A stretch of DNA of 32,659 nucleotides from Hymenobacter terrestris (GCF_013377905.1 NZ_JABKAV010000040.1:1-32659), one strand, 5' to 3'. Positions 23,915 to 32,479 are shown, counted from the first letter of the stretch. The notes: a model not told the origin generated them from the letters alone. Translations and numbers: made by a program.

Positions 23915-26524
23915 ATGAAGAAACTGCTACCCCTGCTGTTGCTCCTGCTGCCCGGCCTGGCCGCCCACGCCCAGCTAACCGACGAGTTTACCGACGGTGA
24001 CTTCAACCAGAACCCTGCCTGGACCGGCGACGAAGCCGCATTTCAGGTGAATGCGGCCCGCCAGCTGCAAAGCAACGGCCCGGCCGTTACGGGCACCGAG
24101 CTGCAGTTGGTTACCGCCAGCCAGGCCAGCACCGGCACCAGCTGGACGTTCTGGGCCAACCTGAAGCTGGCCACCAGCAGCGGCAACTACGCCGATGTGT
24201 GGCTGATGGCCGACCGTGCTGACCTGAAAACCAGCGGTACCCGCGGCTACTTCGTGCGCCTGGGCGGCACCCCCGACGAGGTGGCCCTGTTCCGCCAGGA
24301 TGCCACCGGCAGCCCCGCCTACGTCGTCAATGGTCAGGATGGCACCCTCGGCTCGGCCACCAACAACCTTGTGCGAGTGCGCGTCACGCGCTCGGTGCAG
24401 AACGTCTGGACCCTGGAACGCGACCTGACGGGCGGCCAGAGCTTCGCGAGTGAAGGTGCCGGTACCGATGCCACGCATCAGCGCAGCGCCTTTTTCGGCG
24501 TACTTCTCACGTATTCGTCGGCCAACAGCAAGGCCTTTTACTTCGATGATTTCCGGGTGCTCGACGCCACGCCGCCTACCTCGGTGCAGGCGGCCGGCGT
24601 GGGCCCACGCACGCTCGATGCCACGTTCAATGAAGCTGTAGCTGCCACCCAAAGTGCTGCCAGCTACCAGCTGCCCGGCGGCCCGGCCGTAACTGCTGCC
24701 CTCCGCGACGCGGCCAACCCCGCCTTGGTACACCTTACGCTGGCCGCCGACCTGCCAGCGGGCGGCGGCACGCTGGAAGTACGCCAGGTGGCCGACCTCT
24801 ACGGCAACGTGGCCGCTGGCCCGCTCACGGCCGCGTTCAGCTTCGCGGGAGTGCTGGCCGGGCCACAGTTCGGTCAGCTGCTCATCACCGAAATCATGGC
24901 CGACGAAACGCCGGTCGTGGGGCTGCCGGCTTCCGAGTTCCTCGAAATCCATAACCCCTCGGCCACCCGTACGCTCGATTTGGCGGGCGTGCGCCTGAGT
25001 AAAGGGGGCAGCACGGCCAACCCGGCCGTGTTTCCGGCTGGTGCCACGCTGCTGCCGGGCGAGTACGCGGTGGTGTGCGGCAGCACTCGCGGGGCCCAGT
25101 TCGCCGCCTTCGGGAAGGTGTTTGCCCTCACCAATTTCCCCAGCCTCAGCAACGCCGGCGACCAGCTGCTGCTATCGGGCCGCGACAGTCGCGTGCTGTT
25201 CGAGGTAACGTACTCCGACAGCTGGTACAAGGACAGCCGCAAGAAGGAAGGAGGCTGGAGCCTCGAAATGGTGGACGAAGCCAATTTTTGCGGTGGCAGC
25301 GAGAATTGGACCGCCAGCAACGACCCGAGCGGCGGCACGCCCGGTCGGGCCAACTCGGTGCGTACCCCCAACCCCGACCGTACCGCGCCGGCCCTTATGC
25401 GAGCCGTGGCCCTGTCGCCCACGCTGGTGCGGCTGTTTTTCAGTGAAAAGCTCGACAGCACAGCCGCGGCAAACCCCGCCCGCTACACCTTCTCGCCGGC
25501 CGTGGGCGTGGCCCGGGTGCTGCCCGTGGGACCCGATTTCCGGCTGGTTGACCTGCAGCTGAGTACACCATTGCAGCCCAGCCAGCCCCTGACGCTAGCC
25601 GTGCAGAGCGCCACCGACTGCGTGGGCAACGCCAGCGGCCCGGCCGCCGCCGTTACGCTGGCTCTGCCCGCGCCGGTAGCGGCCGGCGACGTGGTGGTCA
25701 ACGAAATCCTGTTCAACCCGCGCACGGGCGGCGTCGATTTCGTGGAGCTGCTCAACCGCTCGGGCAAGTACCTGAACGTGCAGGGTTGGCAGCTCAGTAG
25801 CGAGAAACCCGACGGCGCCGTGGACCAGAAACCCATCAGTACTGGCCCCTACGTGCTGGCGCCCGGCCAGCTGGTCGTTCTCACCACCGACCCGGCTAAT
25901 ATCCAGAGCTACTATCCCAACAGCTCGGAGCCGGCCAATTTCCTCGAAATTCCCAGCTTGCCCTCGTACTCCGATGATGCAGGCATCGTCGTGCTGACGT
26001 CGGCCACCAACGAGCCGCTGGACCGCTTCGCCTACAACAAAAGCATGCACCTGAAGCTACTCGACGACCAGAACGGTGTGTCGCTGGAGCGCATCCGGCC
26101 CGAGGGACCGAGTATCGGCCAGAACTTCCACTCGGCGGCCAGCGCCGTGGGTTACGCCACGCCCGGCCGCCCTAACTCGCAGTACCAGCAGGACCCCGGC
26201 GGCGACCAGACGTTCCGGATAGAACCCGAAGTCTTCACCCCCGACGAGGACGGCCAGCAGGACCTAACGACCCTCAACTACGTTCTCGACCAGCCGGGCT
26301 ACGCCGCCAGCGTCACGATTTACGATGCCCAGGGCCGCCTGGCCCGCCGCCTGGTGCGCAACGAAACGCTGGCCACCAGCGGCTTTTTCCAGTGGGACGG
26401 CCTGAACGAGCGGGGCCAGAAAGCGGCCGTGGGCTACTACGTGCTGCATATTGAACTGCTGCGCCCCAATAGCGGCGAAAAGCGCGAGTACCGCAAAACA
26501 GTAGTGGTGGGGGCGAGGCTCTGA
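23915..26524 (+). CDS. secreted lamin-tail-domain protein with FlgD-like C-terminus
   Basis: This 869-residue protein has a classic signal peptide (K-K-L-L-P-L-L-L-L-L-L, cleavage after A-H-A). Residues about 20-215 look like a beta-sandwich (lectin/glucanase-like). A bacterial Ig-like strand set follows, then a first lamin-tail domain (about 323-450, opening L-L-I-T-E-I-M-A-D-E). A second Ig-like stretch precedes a second lamin-tail domain (about 591-730, opening V-V-V-N-E-I-L-F-N-P). Residues about 768-865 match FlgD-like Ig repeats (F-T-P-D-E-D-G, then F-Q-W-D-G and G-Y-Y-V-L-H), common at the end of large Bacteroidetes secreted proteins. It is probably surface-exposed; its ligands are unknown. 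It shares its stop region with a repeat that starts 3 bp later. Confidence 0.86.
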   Translation: MKKLLPLLLLLLPGLAAHAQLTDEFTDGDFNQNPAWTGDEAAFQVNAARQLQSNGPAVTGTELQLVTASQASTGTSWTFWANLKLATSSGNYADVWLMADRADLKTSGTRGYFVRLGGTPDEVALFRQDATGSPAYVVNGQDGTLGSATNNLVRVRVTRSVQNVWTLERDLTGGQSFASEGAGTDATHQRSAFFGVLLTYSSANSKAFYFDDFRVLDATPPTSVQAAGVGPRTLDATFNEAVAATQSAASYQLPGGPAVTAALRDAANPALVHLTLAADLPAGGGTLEVRQVADLYGNVAAGPLTAAFSFAGVLAGPQFGQLLITEIMADETPVVGLPASEFLEIHNPSATRTLDLAGVRLSKGGSTANPAVFPAGATLLPGEYAVVCGSTRGAQFAAFGKVFALTNFPSLSNAGDQLLLSGRDSRVLFEVTYSDSWYKDSRKKEGGWSLEMVDEANFCGGSENWTASNDPSGGTPGRANSVRTPNPDRTAPALMRAVALSPTLVRLFFSEKLDSTAAANPARYTFSPAVGVARVLPVGPDFRLVDLQLSTPLQPSQPLTLAVQSATDCVGNASGPAAAVTLALPAPVAAGDVVVNEILFNPRTGGVDFVELLNRSGKYLNVQGWQLSSEKPDGAVDQKPISTGPYVLAPGQLVVLTTDPANIQSYYPNSSEPANFLEIPSLPSYSDDAGIVVLTSATNEPLDRFAYNKSMHLKLLDDQNGVSLERIRPEGPSIGQNFHSAASAVGYATPGRPNSQYQQDPGGDQTFRIEPEVFTPDEDGQQDLTTLNYVLDQPGYAASVTIYDAQGRLARRLVRNETLATSGFFQWDGLNERGQKAAVGYYVLHIELLRPNSGEKREYRKTVVVGARL

Positions 26525-26527
26525 GTC

Positions 26528-26678
26528 TGTCATTGCGAGGAAGGATGACGAAGCAATCCGTACGAGCAAGGTCGCAAGTCCCGAAAATCCGAAAAGCCTG
26601 GCGTTAGAAGCTTTGCGCTGATTGGGGCTTGGTGTTTTGCTCGCACGGATTGCTTCGTCATCCTTCCTCGCAATGACA
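26528..26678. repeat. GTCATTGCGAGG-type inverted repeat
   Basis: Arms of 41 bases at 26528-26568 and 26638-26678 are complementary with one mismatch; each arm begins or ends with TGTCATTGCGAGGAAGG or its complement. The centre is 69 bp. It starts 3 bp after the stop of the lamin-tail gene and ends 40 bp before the DUF1800 gene, filling most of the gap. Confidence 0.9.
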
Positions 26679-26718
26679 CGGCTTTAAACTTGGCGGCCCC
26701 GTCTGCGTCCAAAGGACC

Positions 26719-28197
26719 ATGACGACGACCACAACCACGCAACGACAACTTCAGCATCTGTACTGGCGGGCGGGCTTCGGGCCGACGCCGGAGCAATTGG
26801 CGGCCGGCCTGAGTCCGCGACAGGCGCTGCGGAAGCTGCTGCAGGACTCCCGCACGTTTGCGCCGCTCGATAGCCCGGCCATGCACTACGCCGAGCCGCT
26901 GCCTACGCCTTCGGCTGAAATGATGCAAGCCGCCGGCGCGCCCCAGGCGGCCATGGTTACCACGCCCGACCAGACTGCCCGGCCCGCCGGCGCAGCCCCG
27001 GGCAAGATGACACCGGAGCAGCGCAAGCAGCAGAACCGGAACCTTCGAAGCGCCTTTTACGCCATGAATACTGGTTGGCTGACGCGCATGGCCACTTCGG
27101 AGGCGCAGTTGCGCGAGAAGCTCACCTTCTTCTGGCACGGCTACTTCGCCTGCCGGGTGCGCCGCCCCGATGCCGCGTTGCAGCTCAACAATACTATTCG
27201 GCGGCTGGCCCTGGGTAAATTCCCGGAGTTGCTGCTGGCCGTGAGCCGCGAGCCGGCCATGCTGCAGTTCCTCAACAACCAGCAAAACCGCAAGCAAAGT
27301 CCTAACGAAAACTTTGCCCGCGAAGTGATGGAGCTGTTCACGCTGGGCCGAGGCAACTACTCGGAAACCGATGTGAAGGAAGCCGCTCGCGCCTTCACTG
27401 GCTGGGGCTACAACGGCCAGAATAAGTTTGTATTCCGCGAAAAGCAGCACGACGACGGCCCCAAAAACCTGCTGGGTCGCACCGGCAACTTCAACGGCGG
27501 GCAGGCGCTTAGCATCATCCTGGCGCAGCCTGCCTGCGCCGAGTTTATCACCACCAAGCTCTACCGTTTCTTCGTGAATGACGTGCCCAACCCGGCGCAC
27601 ATCAAGCCGCTGGCCCAGACGTTTTTTAAGAGTGGCTACGATATTTCGGCGCTGCTGGAGCAGTTGTTTTCGGCCGATTGGTTTTACGCGGCCGCCAACG
27701 TGGGCACCCGCATCAAGTCGCCGGTAGAACTGCTGGCGGGCATGAAGCGCACCTTGGGGCTGGAGCTGACCAACGAGCGGCCGCTTATCGTGTTTCAAAA
27801 GGCGTTGGGGCAGACGTTGTTTGAGCCGCCGAACGTGGCCGGCTGGCCCGGTGGCCGCGCCTGGATTGACTCCTCGTCGCTGCTTTACCGGCTGCAGCTA
27901 CCGGCCGTGCTACTGCGCAACGCCGCCTTCGACGTGCAGCTCAAGCAGGACGAAAACGACCTCGACCCCAACCTGTCCCGCACCGCCCGCACCTTCGACC
28001 AAGCCGTGAAAACTACCGTACGGCTGGCTCCATTGCAGCGGCTGCTGGCCGCCACGCCCGCCGCGCAGCAGCCTGCCCGGCTCAGCGAAATCCTGTTGCA
28101 AGTGCCCATTCGCCCCGAAAACCTGCCTTTGGTGCGCGGCGAGCTGCGCGACATGACGACGGCTCTGCTGAGCCTACCTGAGTACCAGCTGATGTGA
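26719..28197 (+). CDS. DUF1800 family protein
   Basis: This 492-residue protein has the family opening H-L-Y-W-R-A-G-F-G-P-T-P and the conserved core: F-W-H-G-Y-F around residue 138, then N-E-N-F-A-R-E-V-M-E-L-F-T-L-G around 195-210, and A-A-R-A-F-T-G-W around 224. The C-terminal half has the family's P-N-V-A-G-W-P-G-G segment. Function is unknown, but DUF1800 proteins almost always sit beside a DUF1501 gene, as here, in Bacteroidetes and Planctomycetes. There is no obvious signal peptide, although partners carry one. The N-terminus MTTTTTTQRQ is unusually Thr-rich, and a later start is possible. Confidence 0.9.
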   Translation: MTTTTTTQRQLQHLYWRAGFGPTPEQLAAGLSPRQALRKLLQDSRTFAPLDSPAMHYAEPLPTPSAEMMQAAGAPQAAMVTTPDQTARPAGAAPGKMTPEQRKQQNRNLRSAFYAMNTGWLTRMATSEAQLREKLTFFWHGYFACRVRRPDAALQLNNTIRRLALGKFPELLLAVSREPAMLQFLNNQQNRKQSPNENFAREVMELFTLGRGNYSETDVKEAARAFTGWGYNGQNKFVFREKQHDDGPKNLLGRTGNFNGGQALSIILAQPACAEFITTKLYRFFVNDVPNPAHIKPLAQTFFKSGYDISALLEQLFSADWFYAAANVGTRIKSPVELLAGMKRTLGLELTNERPLIVFQKALGQTLFEPPNVAGWPGGRAWIDSSSLLYRLQLPAVLLRNAAFDVQLKQDENDLDPNLSRTARTFDQAVKTTVRLAPLQRLLAATPAAQQPARLSEILLQVPIRPENLPLVRGELRDMTTALLSLPEYQLM

Positions 28198-28225
28198 GAG
28201 GTTGTGTGGTTGGCTGAAAAGAGCT

Positions 28226-28345
28226 GTCATGCTGAGCGGAGGCGCAGCCGCAGTCGAAGCATCTCTATTGCTTCGTTGCATACAACCTGAGTTACCGTTG
28301 CGGTAGAGATGCTTCGACTACGCCTCCGGCTTCGCTCAGCATGAC
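28226..28345. repeat. GTCATGCTGAGCG-type inverted repeat
   Basis: GTCATGCTGAGCG at the left is complementary to CGCTCAGCATGAC at the right (ending 28345), with AGTCGAAGCATCTCTA pairing with TAGAGATGCTTCGACT further in. It separates the DUF1800 and DUF1501 genes, which are 207 bp apart. Confidence 0.88.
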
Positions 28346-28404
28346 CGTTCCTTCTTGTCCGATTCCAATAGTTCTACTTCATAATCCCCCGCTAACCTAA
28401 CGCT

Positions 28405-29613
28405 ATGACTACCCGCCGCGACTTTCTCAAAGTTTCCACGCTGGCCAGCACGTTGCTTTTTGTGCCCAGTTTTCTGCACCGTCTCGATGCCCACGCCCTG
28501 CCCAGCCTGCGCGACGCCGCCGGCCGCCGCCTTGTGGTGGTGCAGCTCAGCGGGGGCAACGACGGCCTCAATACCGTAATTCCCTTCGAAGACGACTTGT
28601 ATTTCAAGGCCCGGCCCACGCTCGGTATCCGGCCCCAGAGCGGCATTCATACCCTCGATAAAGGCCTCGGGTTCAACCCGGCCATGCGCCGCCTCAAAGG
28701 CCTCTACGACCAGGGCCACGTGGCCGTGCTCAACTCGGTGGGCTACCCCAATCCCGACCGCAGCCACTTCCGCTCGATGGACATCTGGCAGAGCGGTTCG
28801 GGGGCCGATGAGAACCTGACCACTGGCTGGCTCGGCCGCTACCTCGACTCGAATTGCGCCCCTTGCGCCCTGCCCTACAATGGCTTAGAAGTGGATGATA
28901 CGCTCAGCCTAGCAATGAAGGGGCGGCAGCGCAAGGGGCTGGCGCTTAAAAGTCCCGAGAAGTTTCATCAGCTAACCCAGGGCCGCCTGGTGGCCAAAAT
29001 TGGGCGCGAGCAGCCAGGCGGTAGCCTTTCCGAGGTAGACTACCTGTATAAGACGCTGGCCGAAACGGCCTCGTCGGCCGATTATCTGTACCAGAAGAGC
29101 AAGGTGTACAAGTCGGCCGTGACCTACCCGAACAGCGAGTTTGGCAAGAGCCTCAAAACCACGGCCGAGCTGATAAACTCGGGCGTCGAGTCGCGGGTGT
29201 TCTACGTGTCGCTCAGCGGCTTCGACACCCACGTACGCCAACAGGAGCAGCAAGCCCGGCTGCTCGGCGACCTGTCGGAGGGTTTGGGCTCGTTTGCCGA
29301 CGACCTGCAGAAAGCTGGTAATTTCGATGATACGCTGGTGCTGGTGTTTTCGGAGTTCGGCCGCCGCGTAGGGCAGAACGCCAGCAATGGCACCGACCAC
29401 GGTACGGCCAACAACGTGCTGCTACTCGGTGGCGGCTTGCGCCGAAAGGGCATCCTCAACAACGCCCCCAACCTGCAAAACCTCGACGCCGGCGACCTGA
29501 AATATCAACTCGACTTCCGCTCGGTGTACGCCACCGTACTGCATGACTGGCTTCAAGCCGATGACAGGGCCATTCTCGGCAGCAGCTTCGAGCGGCTGAA
29601 GGGGCTGGTGTAG
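28405..29613 (+). CDS. DUF1501 family protein, Tat-exported
   Basis: This 402-residue protein begins with a twin-arginine signal (T-R-R-D-F-L-K at residues 3-9, then a hydrophobic stretch to about 27), so it should be exported folded. The family marks are present: L-V-V-V-Q-L-S-G-G-N-D-G-L-N-T-V near residue 45, S-H-F-R-S-M-D-I-W near 115, G-F-D-T-H near 275, and E-F-G-R-R-V-G-Q-N-A-S-N-G-T-D-H-G around 315-331. These motifs recall the alkaline phosphatase/sulfatase superfamily and its metal ligands, but no substrate is established. It pairs with the DUF1800 gene just upstream, on the same strand, with a repeat between. Confidence 0.92.
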   Translation: MTTRRDFLKVSTLASTLLFVPSFLHRLDAHALPSLRDAAGRRLVVVQLSGGNDGLNTVIPFEDDLYFKARPTLGIRPQSGIHTLDKGLGFNPAMRRLKGLYDQGHVAVLNSVGYPNPDRSHFRSMDIWQSGSGADENLTTGWLGRYLDSNCAPCALPYNGLEVDDTLSLAMKGRQRKGLALKSPEKFHQLTQGRLVAKIGREQPGGSLSEVDYLYKTLAETASSADYLYQKSKVYKSAVTYPNSEFGKSLKTTAELINSGVESRVFYVSLSGFDTHVRQQEQQARLLGDLSEGLGSFADDLQKAGNFDDTLVLVFSEFGRRVGQNASNGTDHGTANNVLLLGGGLRRKGILNNAPNLQNLDAGDLKYQLDFRSVYATVLHDWLQADDRAILGSSFERLKGLV

Positions 29614-29634
29614 GAGTTAGTTGTAAATCACAGG

Positions 29635-29739
29635 ACGGTGTCATGCTGAGCGTAGTCGAAGCATCTCTACCGCTTCGTTGCATTCATTAGGATTACCACT
29701 GCGGTAGAGATGCTTCGACTGCGCTCAGCATGACACCGT
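29635..29739. repeat. GTCATGCTGAGCG-type inverted repeat, compact copy
   Basis: Arms of 39 bases at 29635-29673 and 29701-29739 are complementary with a single mismatch. The sequence is ACGGTGTCATGCTGAGCG, one base, then AGTCGAAGCATCTCTACCGC. It lies between the converging DUF1501 and transporter genes and is the only candidate terminator there. Confidence 0.9.
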
Positions 29740-29767
29740 TTTGTAACTCATAACTGACAATCCATCA

Positions 29768-30640
29768 CTACCGCCGGACCACGAAGCCCACGAAGTATTC
29801 GCGGTCGGCTAAGCGGGAGAGGGCGAACTGGCGGCCGATATCAAACTGCATGTTCTTACCCACGCTGAATACGGCCCCGGTGTTAATGGCTTTCTGCCAG
29901 CTACTGGTGCGGAAATCGTGCTGGGCCACCAGCTCGCCGAAACCCGTAAGCCAGGGCCGGAACGCGTGGTCGAGGTTAAGCGAAGGGGTGGTTTGTATGT
30001 AGTGCTGCGCTTCGTCGCGGTCGAAGCTGAGGCTCAGGGGCAGCTGAGCGTTGATGTTCCAATTGTCGGCGAAGGTGTAAGTGGCGGGCAGCAGCAGGCC
30101 GTACTCGTAGCCGCCCGCGCCCTGCCGGCCCCCGGTGGGCAGGCGCACAAACCCGATAGCGGCCACGGCCAACGGACTTTCGGTGGAGTCGTTACCGAGC
30201 AGGTTGCGCTTGAGGCGCACGGTTATGTCGCCAAAGCCCTGGTTGCGGGTGCTAGGCTCATCGGCGGTGGCAGAAGTCCGGTCCCATTCGTAGGCATCGA
30301 TGAAAAGCTGCACATCGGTCCGGTTGTCGAGGCCCATTTTCAGCACGAAGGCGTTGGCCCGGAAGGTGTACTGTTTGGGTTGCCGCTTGGGGTGGCTGCT
30401 GATGAGGTTAGCCAGGGCGGTTTCAAACTGAAAGTGTCCCGCATCAACCGTAAACGGACTTTCGGTGACGCCGGGCCGGTCAGGGGCCAGGTCGCGCATC
30501 AGCTCCCGCGGTACTGGCCGAAACAGCGAGTAGCGGCTTTTTACGGCTGTCAGCGAGTCGGTGGGCGCCTGGGCAGCGGCCAGTAGCGGCAGCGCCAGGG
30601 CGGCTAATAAAAGGGTAAGGGTTGGGGAGAGCAGGCGCAT
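29768..30640 (-). CDS. transporter-like outer membrane protein (Phenol_MetA_deg type)
   Basis: This 290-residue protein has a signal peptide (L-L-A-A-L-A-L-P-L-L-A-A-A-Q-A). Next comes the family block D-L-A-P-D-R-P-G-V-T-E-S-P-F-T-V-D-A-G near residues 50-68, then amphipathic strands such as F-Q-F-E-T-A-L-A-N. The annotation transporter comes from the MetA-pathway phenol-degradation family (PF13557). Such proteins are small outer membrane beta-barrels whose cargo is mostly unknown. I use the ATG at 30640, directly before the signal peptide; the frame is open further but encodes no sensible start. No partner can be inferred from its neighbours. Confidence 0.82.
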   Translation of the reverse strand: MRLLSPTLTLLLAALALPLLAAAQAPTDSLTAVKSRYSLFRPVPRELMRDLAPDRPGVTESPFTVDAGHFQFETALANLISSHPKRQPKQYTFRANAFVLKMGLDNRTDVQLFIDAYEWDRTSATADEPSTRNQGFGDITVRLKRNLLGNDSTESPLAVAAIGFVRLPTGGRQGAGGYEYGLLLPATYTFADNWNINAQLPLSLSFDRDEAQHYIQTTPSLNLDHAFRPWLTGFGELVAQHDFRTSSWQKAINTGAVFSVGKNMQFDIGRQFALSRLADREYFVGFVVRR

Positions 30641-30759
30641 GGCAGCATGAGAGGAAAAAGCGTCCCACCCGCGGCTGCCCGTGGGCGCAACCGGTAGGCA
30701 GAAGCGGACAAGCACCCCCATACGACGGAAAGCAGCCGGCAGCCAACCGCGCCGTGCGG

Positions 30760-31842
30760 CTAGCGCGCCTTCAGCCACTCTACCAGTCCGTTCCAGTACT
30801 CGGTAGCCGGTTGGGGCCACTGCCACTGTCCATCGGGGCCGGTGCGGCCAGGGCGCCGGAAATCGGCGGTTACGCCCGCCAGTACCTGCACCTGCGAACC
30901 CCGGCGGTAGCCCAGCATGGGCCGCAGGCGCCGGGCGCTGGCTGCCGCCTGCACCGTGGTATCGAGCCCGGCGTAGTAGGCCAGCACCGGAATCCGCTGC
31001 CGGCTGAACACCTGGTAGGCGGCCGCTTCGGCGCGGGTAGCGGCCGCGGCGGCTTCCAGCACCGCAAACCCGGGCTGCGGCTGCTGCCCGGCGGCTTCGG
31101 CCACCCGCGGGGCGGCCGTGCCCCGGCCCCAATAGCCTACCCGCCCCGAGTCGACGGCAGCTTGCCGCCGCAGGGCCGCCAACGCCGCTACCGGCAGCAC
31201 TGCGCCCGAATCTGCGGCGGCGGGGGGCAGCAGCAGCGCTGCAATGCCGCAGCGGGCCAGGTGCGTAGCGCGGCGGGCGGCGGCGGGGCTATCGGCGGCC
31301 GAGGCCAGCAGCACCAGCGCCGGGTGGCGGGGCAGCGTATCGTCGGGAAGCAGCAGGCGCAGGCGCTGGGCGGGCTGGCCGGGCACGGTTAGCGTCAGGG
31401 TGGTGTCGCGGAAGCCGGGGGCTGGGGCTTCGCCGCGCCGTACCCATACGAAATCAGTCCGTACGCTGTCCCAGTTGAGTACGCCGCGCAGAAAGTCGCC
31501 CTCGCGCACGGCCTGTACCACAATGCCGCCGGGCTGGCCGGGGGCTTCTTCCAGCCGCAGCTGGGGGGCCTGGTAGCTGGCGGTGGCTGCCTCAAAATCC
31601 AGTCCCGGCATCTGCGGAAAGCTTAGCGTAGCCGTCAGTTGGCCGGACTTGGTTTCACGTAGGTCGAGGGCCGTGCGCAGCTCGCTGCCCTGGTAGCTAA
31701 TGGCGCCTTCGTAATGGCCGGTGGGCGGGGCAGTGTTGGCCACCTCGCCCGCGCCCGAGTTGCCTGAGCAGGCGCTCAGCAGCAACGCCAGCAGCGGAGC
31801 CAAGCCGGTAATACGAAGGAAGGGAGGACGTTGCAACGGCAC
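30760..31842 (-). CDS. lipoprotein with degraded alpha/beta-hydrolase domain (GTG start)
   Basis: No ATG fits: the frame has none near the lipoprotein signal, so I use GTG at 31842, giving 360 residues with lipobox L-L-S-A-C (Cys25). A -7 box TACCTTTG lies 20 bp upstream, which rules out any earlier start. Residues about 40-150 form a beta-rich N-terminal domain as in Bacteroidetes secreted hydrolases. Residues 160-360 align by eye with alpha/beta hydrolases (D-S-G-R-V-G-Y-W-G-R-G-T). The nucleophile elbow has Gly241 where Ser should be, and the late His is Ala326 (G-V-T-A-D-F), while the acid Asp294 is kept. It is probably not a hydrolase; a binding role is possible. It is very Ala/Arg-rich. 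Confidence 0.75.
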   Translation of the reverse strand: MPLQRPPFLRITGLAPLLALLLSACSGNSGAGEVANTAPPTGHYEGAISYQGSELRTALDLRETKSGQLTATLSFPQMPGLDFEAATASYQAPQLRLEEAPGQPGGIVVQAVREGDFLRGVLNWDSVRTDFVWVRRGEAPAPGFRDTTLTLTVPGQPAQRLRLLLPDDTLPRHPALVLLASAADSPAAARRATHLARCGIAALLLPPAAADSGAVLPVAALAALRRQAAVDSGRVGYWGRGTAAPRVAEAAGQQPQPGFAVLEAAAAATRAEAAAYQVFSRQRIPVLAYYAGLDTTVQAAASARRLRPMLGYRRGSQVQVLAGVTADFRRPGRTGPDGQWQWPQPATEYWNGLVEWLKAR

Positions 31843-31862
31843 GGAGTAATGGGGCGGGCGGG

Positions 31863-31870
31863 CAAAGGTA
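31863..31870 (-). promoter_or_regulatory. -7 box of the GTG-start lipoprotein gene
   Basis: TACCTTTG on the minus strand matches TAnnTTTG, 20 bp upstream of the GTG at 31842. It decides the start: upstream codons would lie outside the transcript. Confidence 0.55.
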
Positions 31871-31910
31871 GCGGATGCGTGCGGAACGGGTAAGCCGGCC
31901 CGGCCTGCGC

Positions 31911-32447
31911 CTACAGGCCCTTGCGCAGGATCAAATCGGTCTGGGTTTCGGTGCCGAGCTGAAACGCCTGCTGCCCGATAGGCCGGAACCCGAAGCGCTG
32001 GTAAAACTCCCGGGCCCGCTCGTTCTTTTCCCACACGCCCAGCACCACGGCCCGGCACTGCTGCTGGCGGGCCTCCTCAATGGCCCGGCGCATGAGGGCC
32101 GCACCCAGGCCGGTACCAATCCAGTCTTCGGCCACGTACAGGCGCTCCACCTCCAGGCGCTTCTCGGGCGTTTTGGTGGGGTCGAGTCCCAGGCTGGAGC
32201 GGGTGTTGAGCTTGGCGTAGCCTACCACTTGCTGCACCATCTGAGCCAGCAGAAATACGGTGTCGGGGGCCTGCAGCTCGGCCAGCTGCAGCTCGGCCCC
32301 GAAGGTGGCCGCCTCGTAGGCAGCCATATCGGCGGCATCGTTCTGGGCGGCGTAGGTTTCGTGAAACAGCCGCCGGCCTAACTCGGCGAGTTGGGCGGCG
32401 GCGGCCGGTGTGCGTTTGGCAACGCTGATGCGCAGAGGATGGCTCAT
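31911..32447 (-). CDS. GNAT-family N-acetyltransferase
   Basis: This 178-residue protein has the GNAT core. A strand L-E-V-E-R-L-Y-V (98-105) leads into the acetyl-CoA pyrophosphate loop I-G-T-G-L-G-A-A-L (110-118), the following helix M-R-R-A-I-E-E-A, a strand A-V-V-L-G-V-W and the late motif E-N-N/R-x-A-R-E-F-Y-Q-R-F-G-F (E-R-A-R-E-F-Y here). The family acetylates amines with acetyl-CoA in the cytoplasm; the acceptor is unknown. The start at 32447 follows a promoter (TACCTTTG, 32480-32487) and a leader hairpin. Upstream codons in the same frame have no family similarity. Confidence 0.92.
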   Translation of the reverse strand: MSHPLRISVAKRTPAAAAQLAELGRRLFHETYAAQNDAADMAAYEAATFGAELQLAELQAPDTVFLLAQMVQQVVGYAKLNTRSSLGLDPTKTPEKRLEVERLYVAEDWIGTGLGAALMRRAIEEARQQQCRAVVLGVWEKNERAREFYQRFGFRPIGQQAFQLGTETQTDLILRKGL

Positions 32448-32454
32448 AACTAAA

Positions 32455-32479
32455 CTGGGCCCGGAAAAGCAGGGCCCAG
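32455..32479 (-). promoter_or_regulatory. hairpin in the GNAT leader
   Basis: CTGGGCCC (32455-32462) and GGGCCCAG (32472-32479) form a perfect 8-bp stem with a 9-nt loop. It begins right after the -7 box and ends 7 bp before the ATG, so it covers the ribosome-loading zone of the GNAT message. Confidence 0.5.

Noticed and set aside
26528..26678. Possible insertion sequence
   Set aside because: The ends are long inverted repeats, but the 69-bp centre cannot encode a transposase and no target duplication is evident. I treat it as a non-coding repeat.
26530..27798. A 422-codon open frame on the - strand across the DUF1800 gene
   Set aside because: It is antisense to the conserved DUF1800 core, and its 3' end runs into an inverted repeat. 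Nothing about its composition suggests a protein.
30641..30759. A riboswitch or terminator between the two minus-strand genes at 29768 and 30760
   Set aside because: The 119-bp gap is GC-rich with several short complementary strings, but no stable single fold, U-run or known aptamer signature could be made out.
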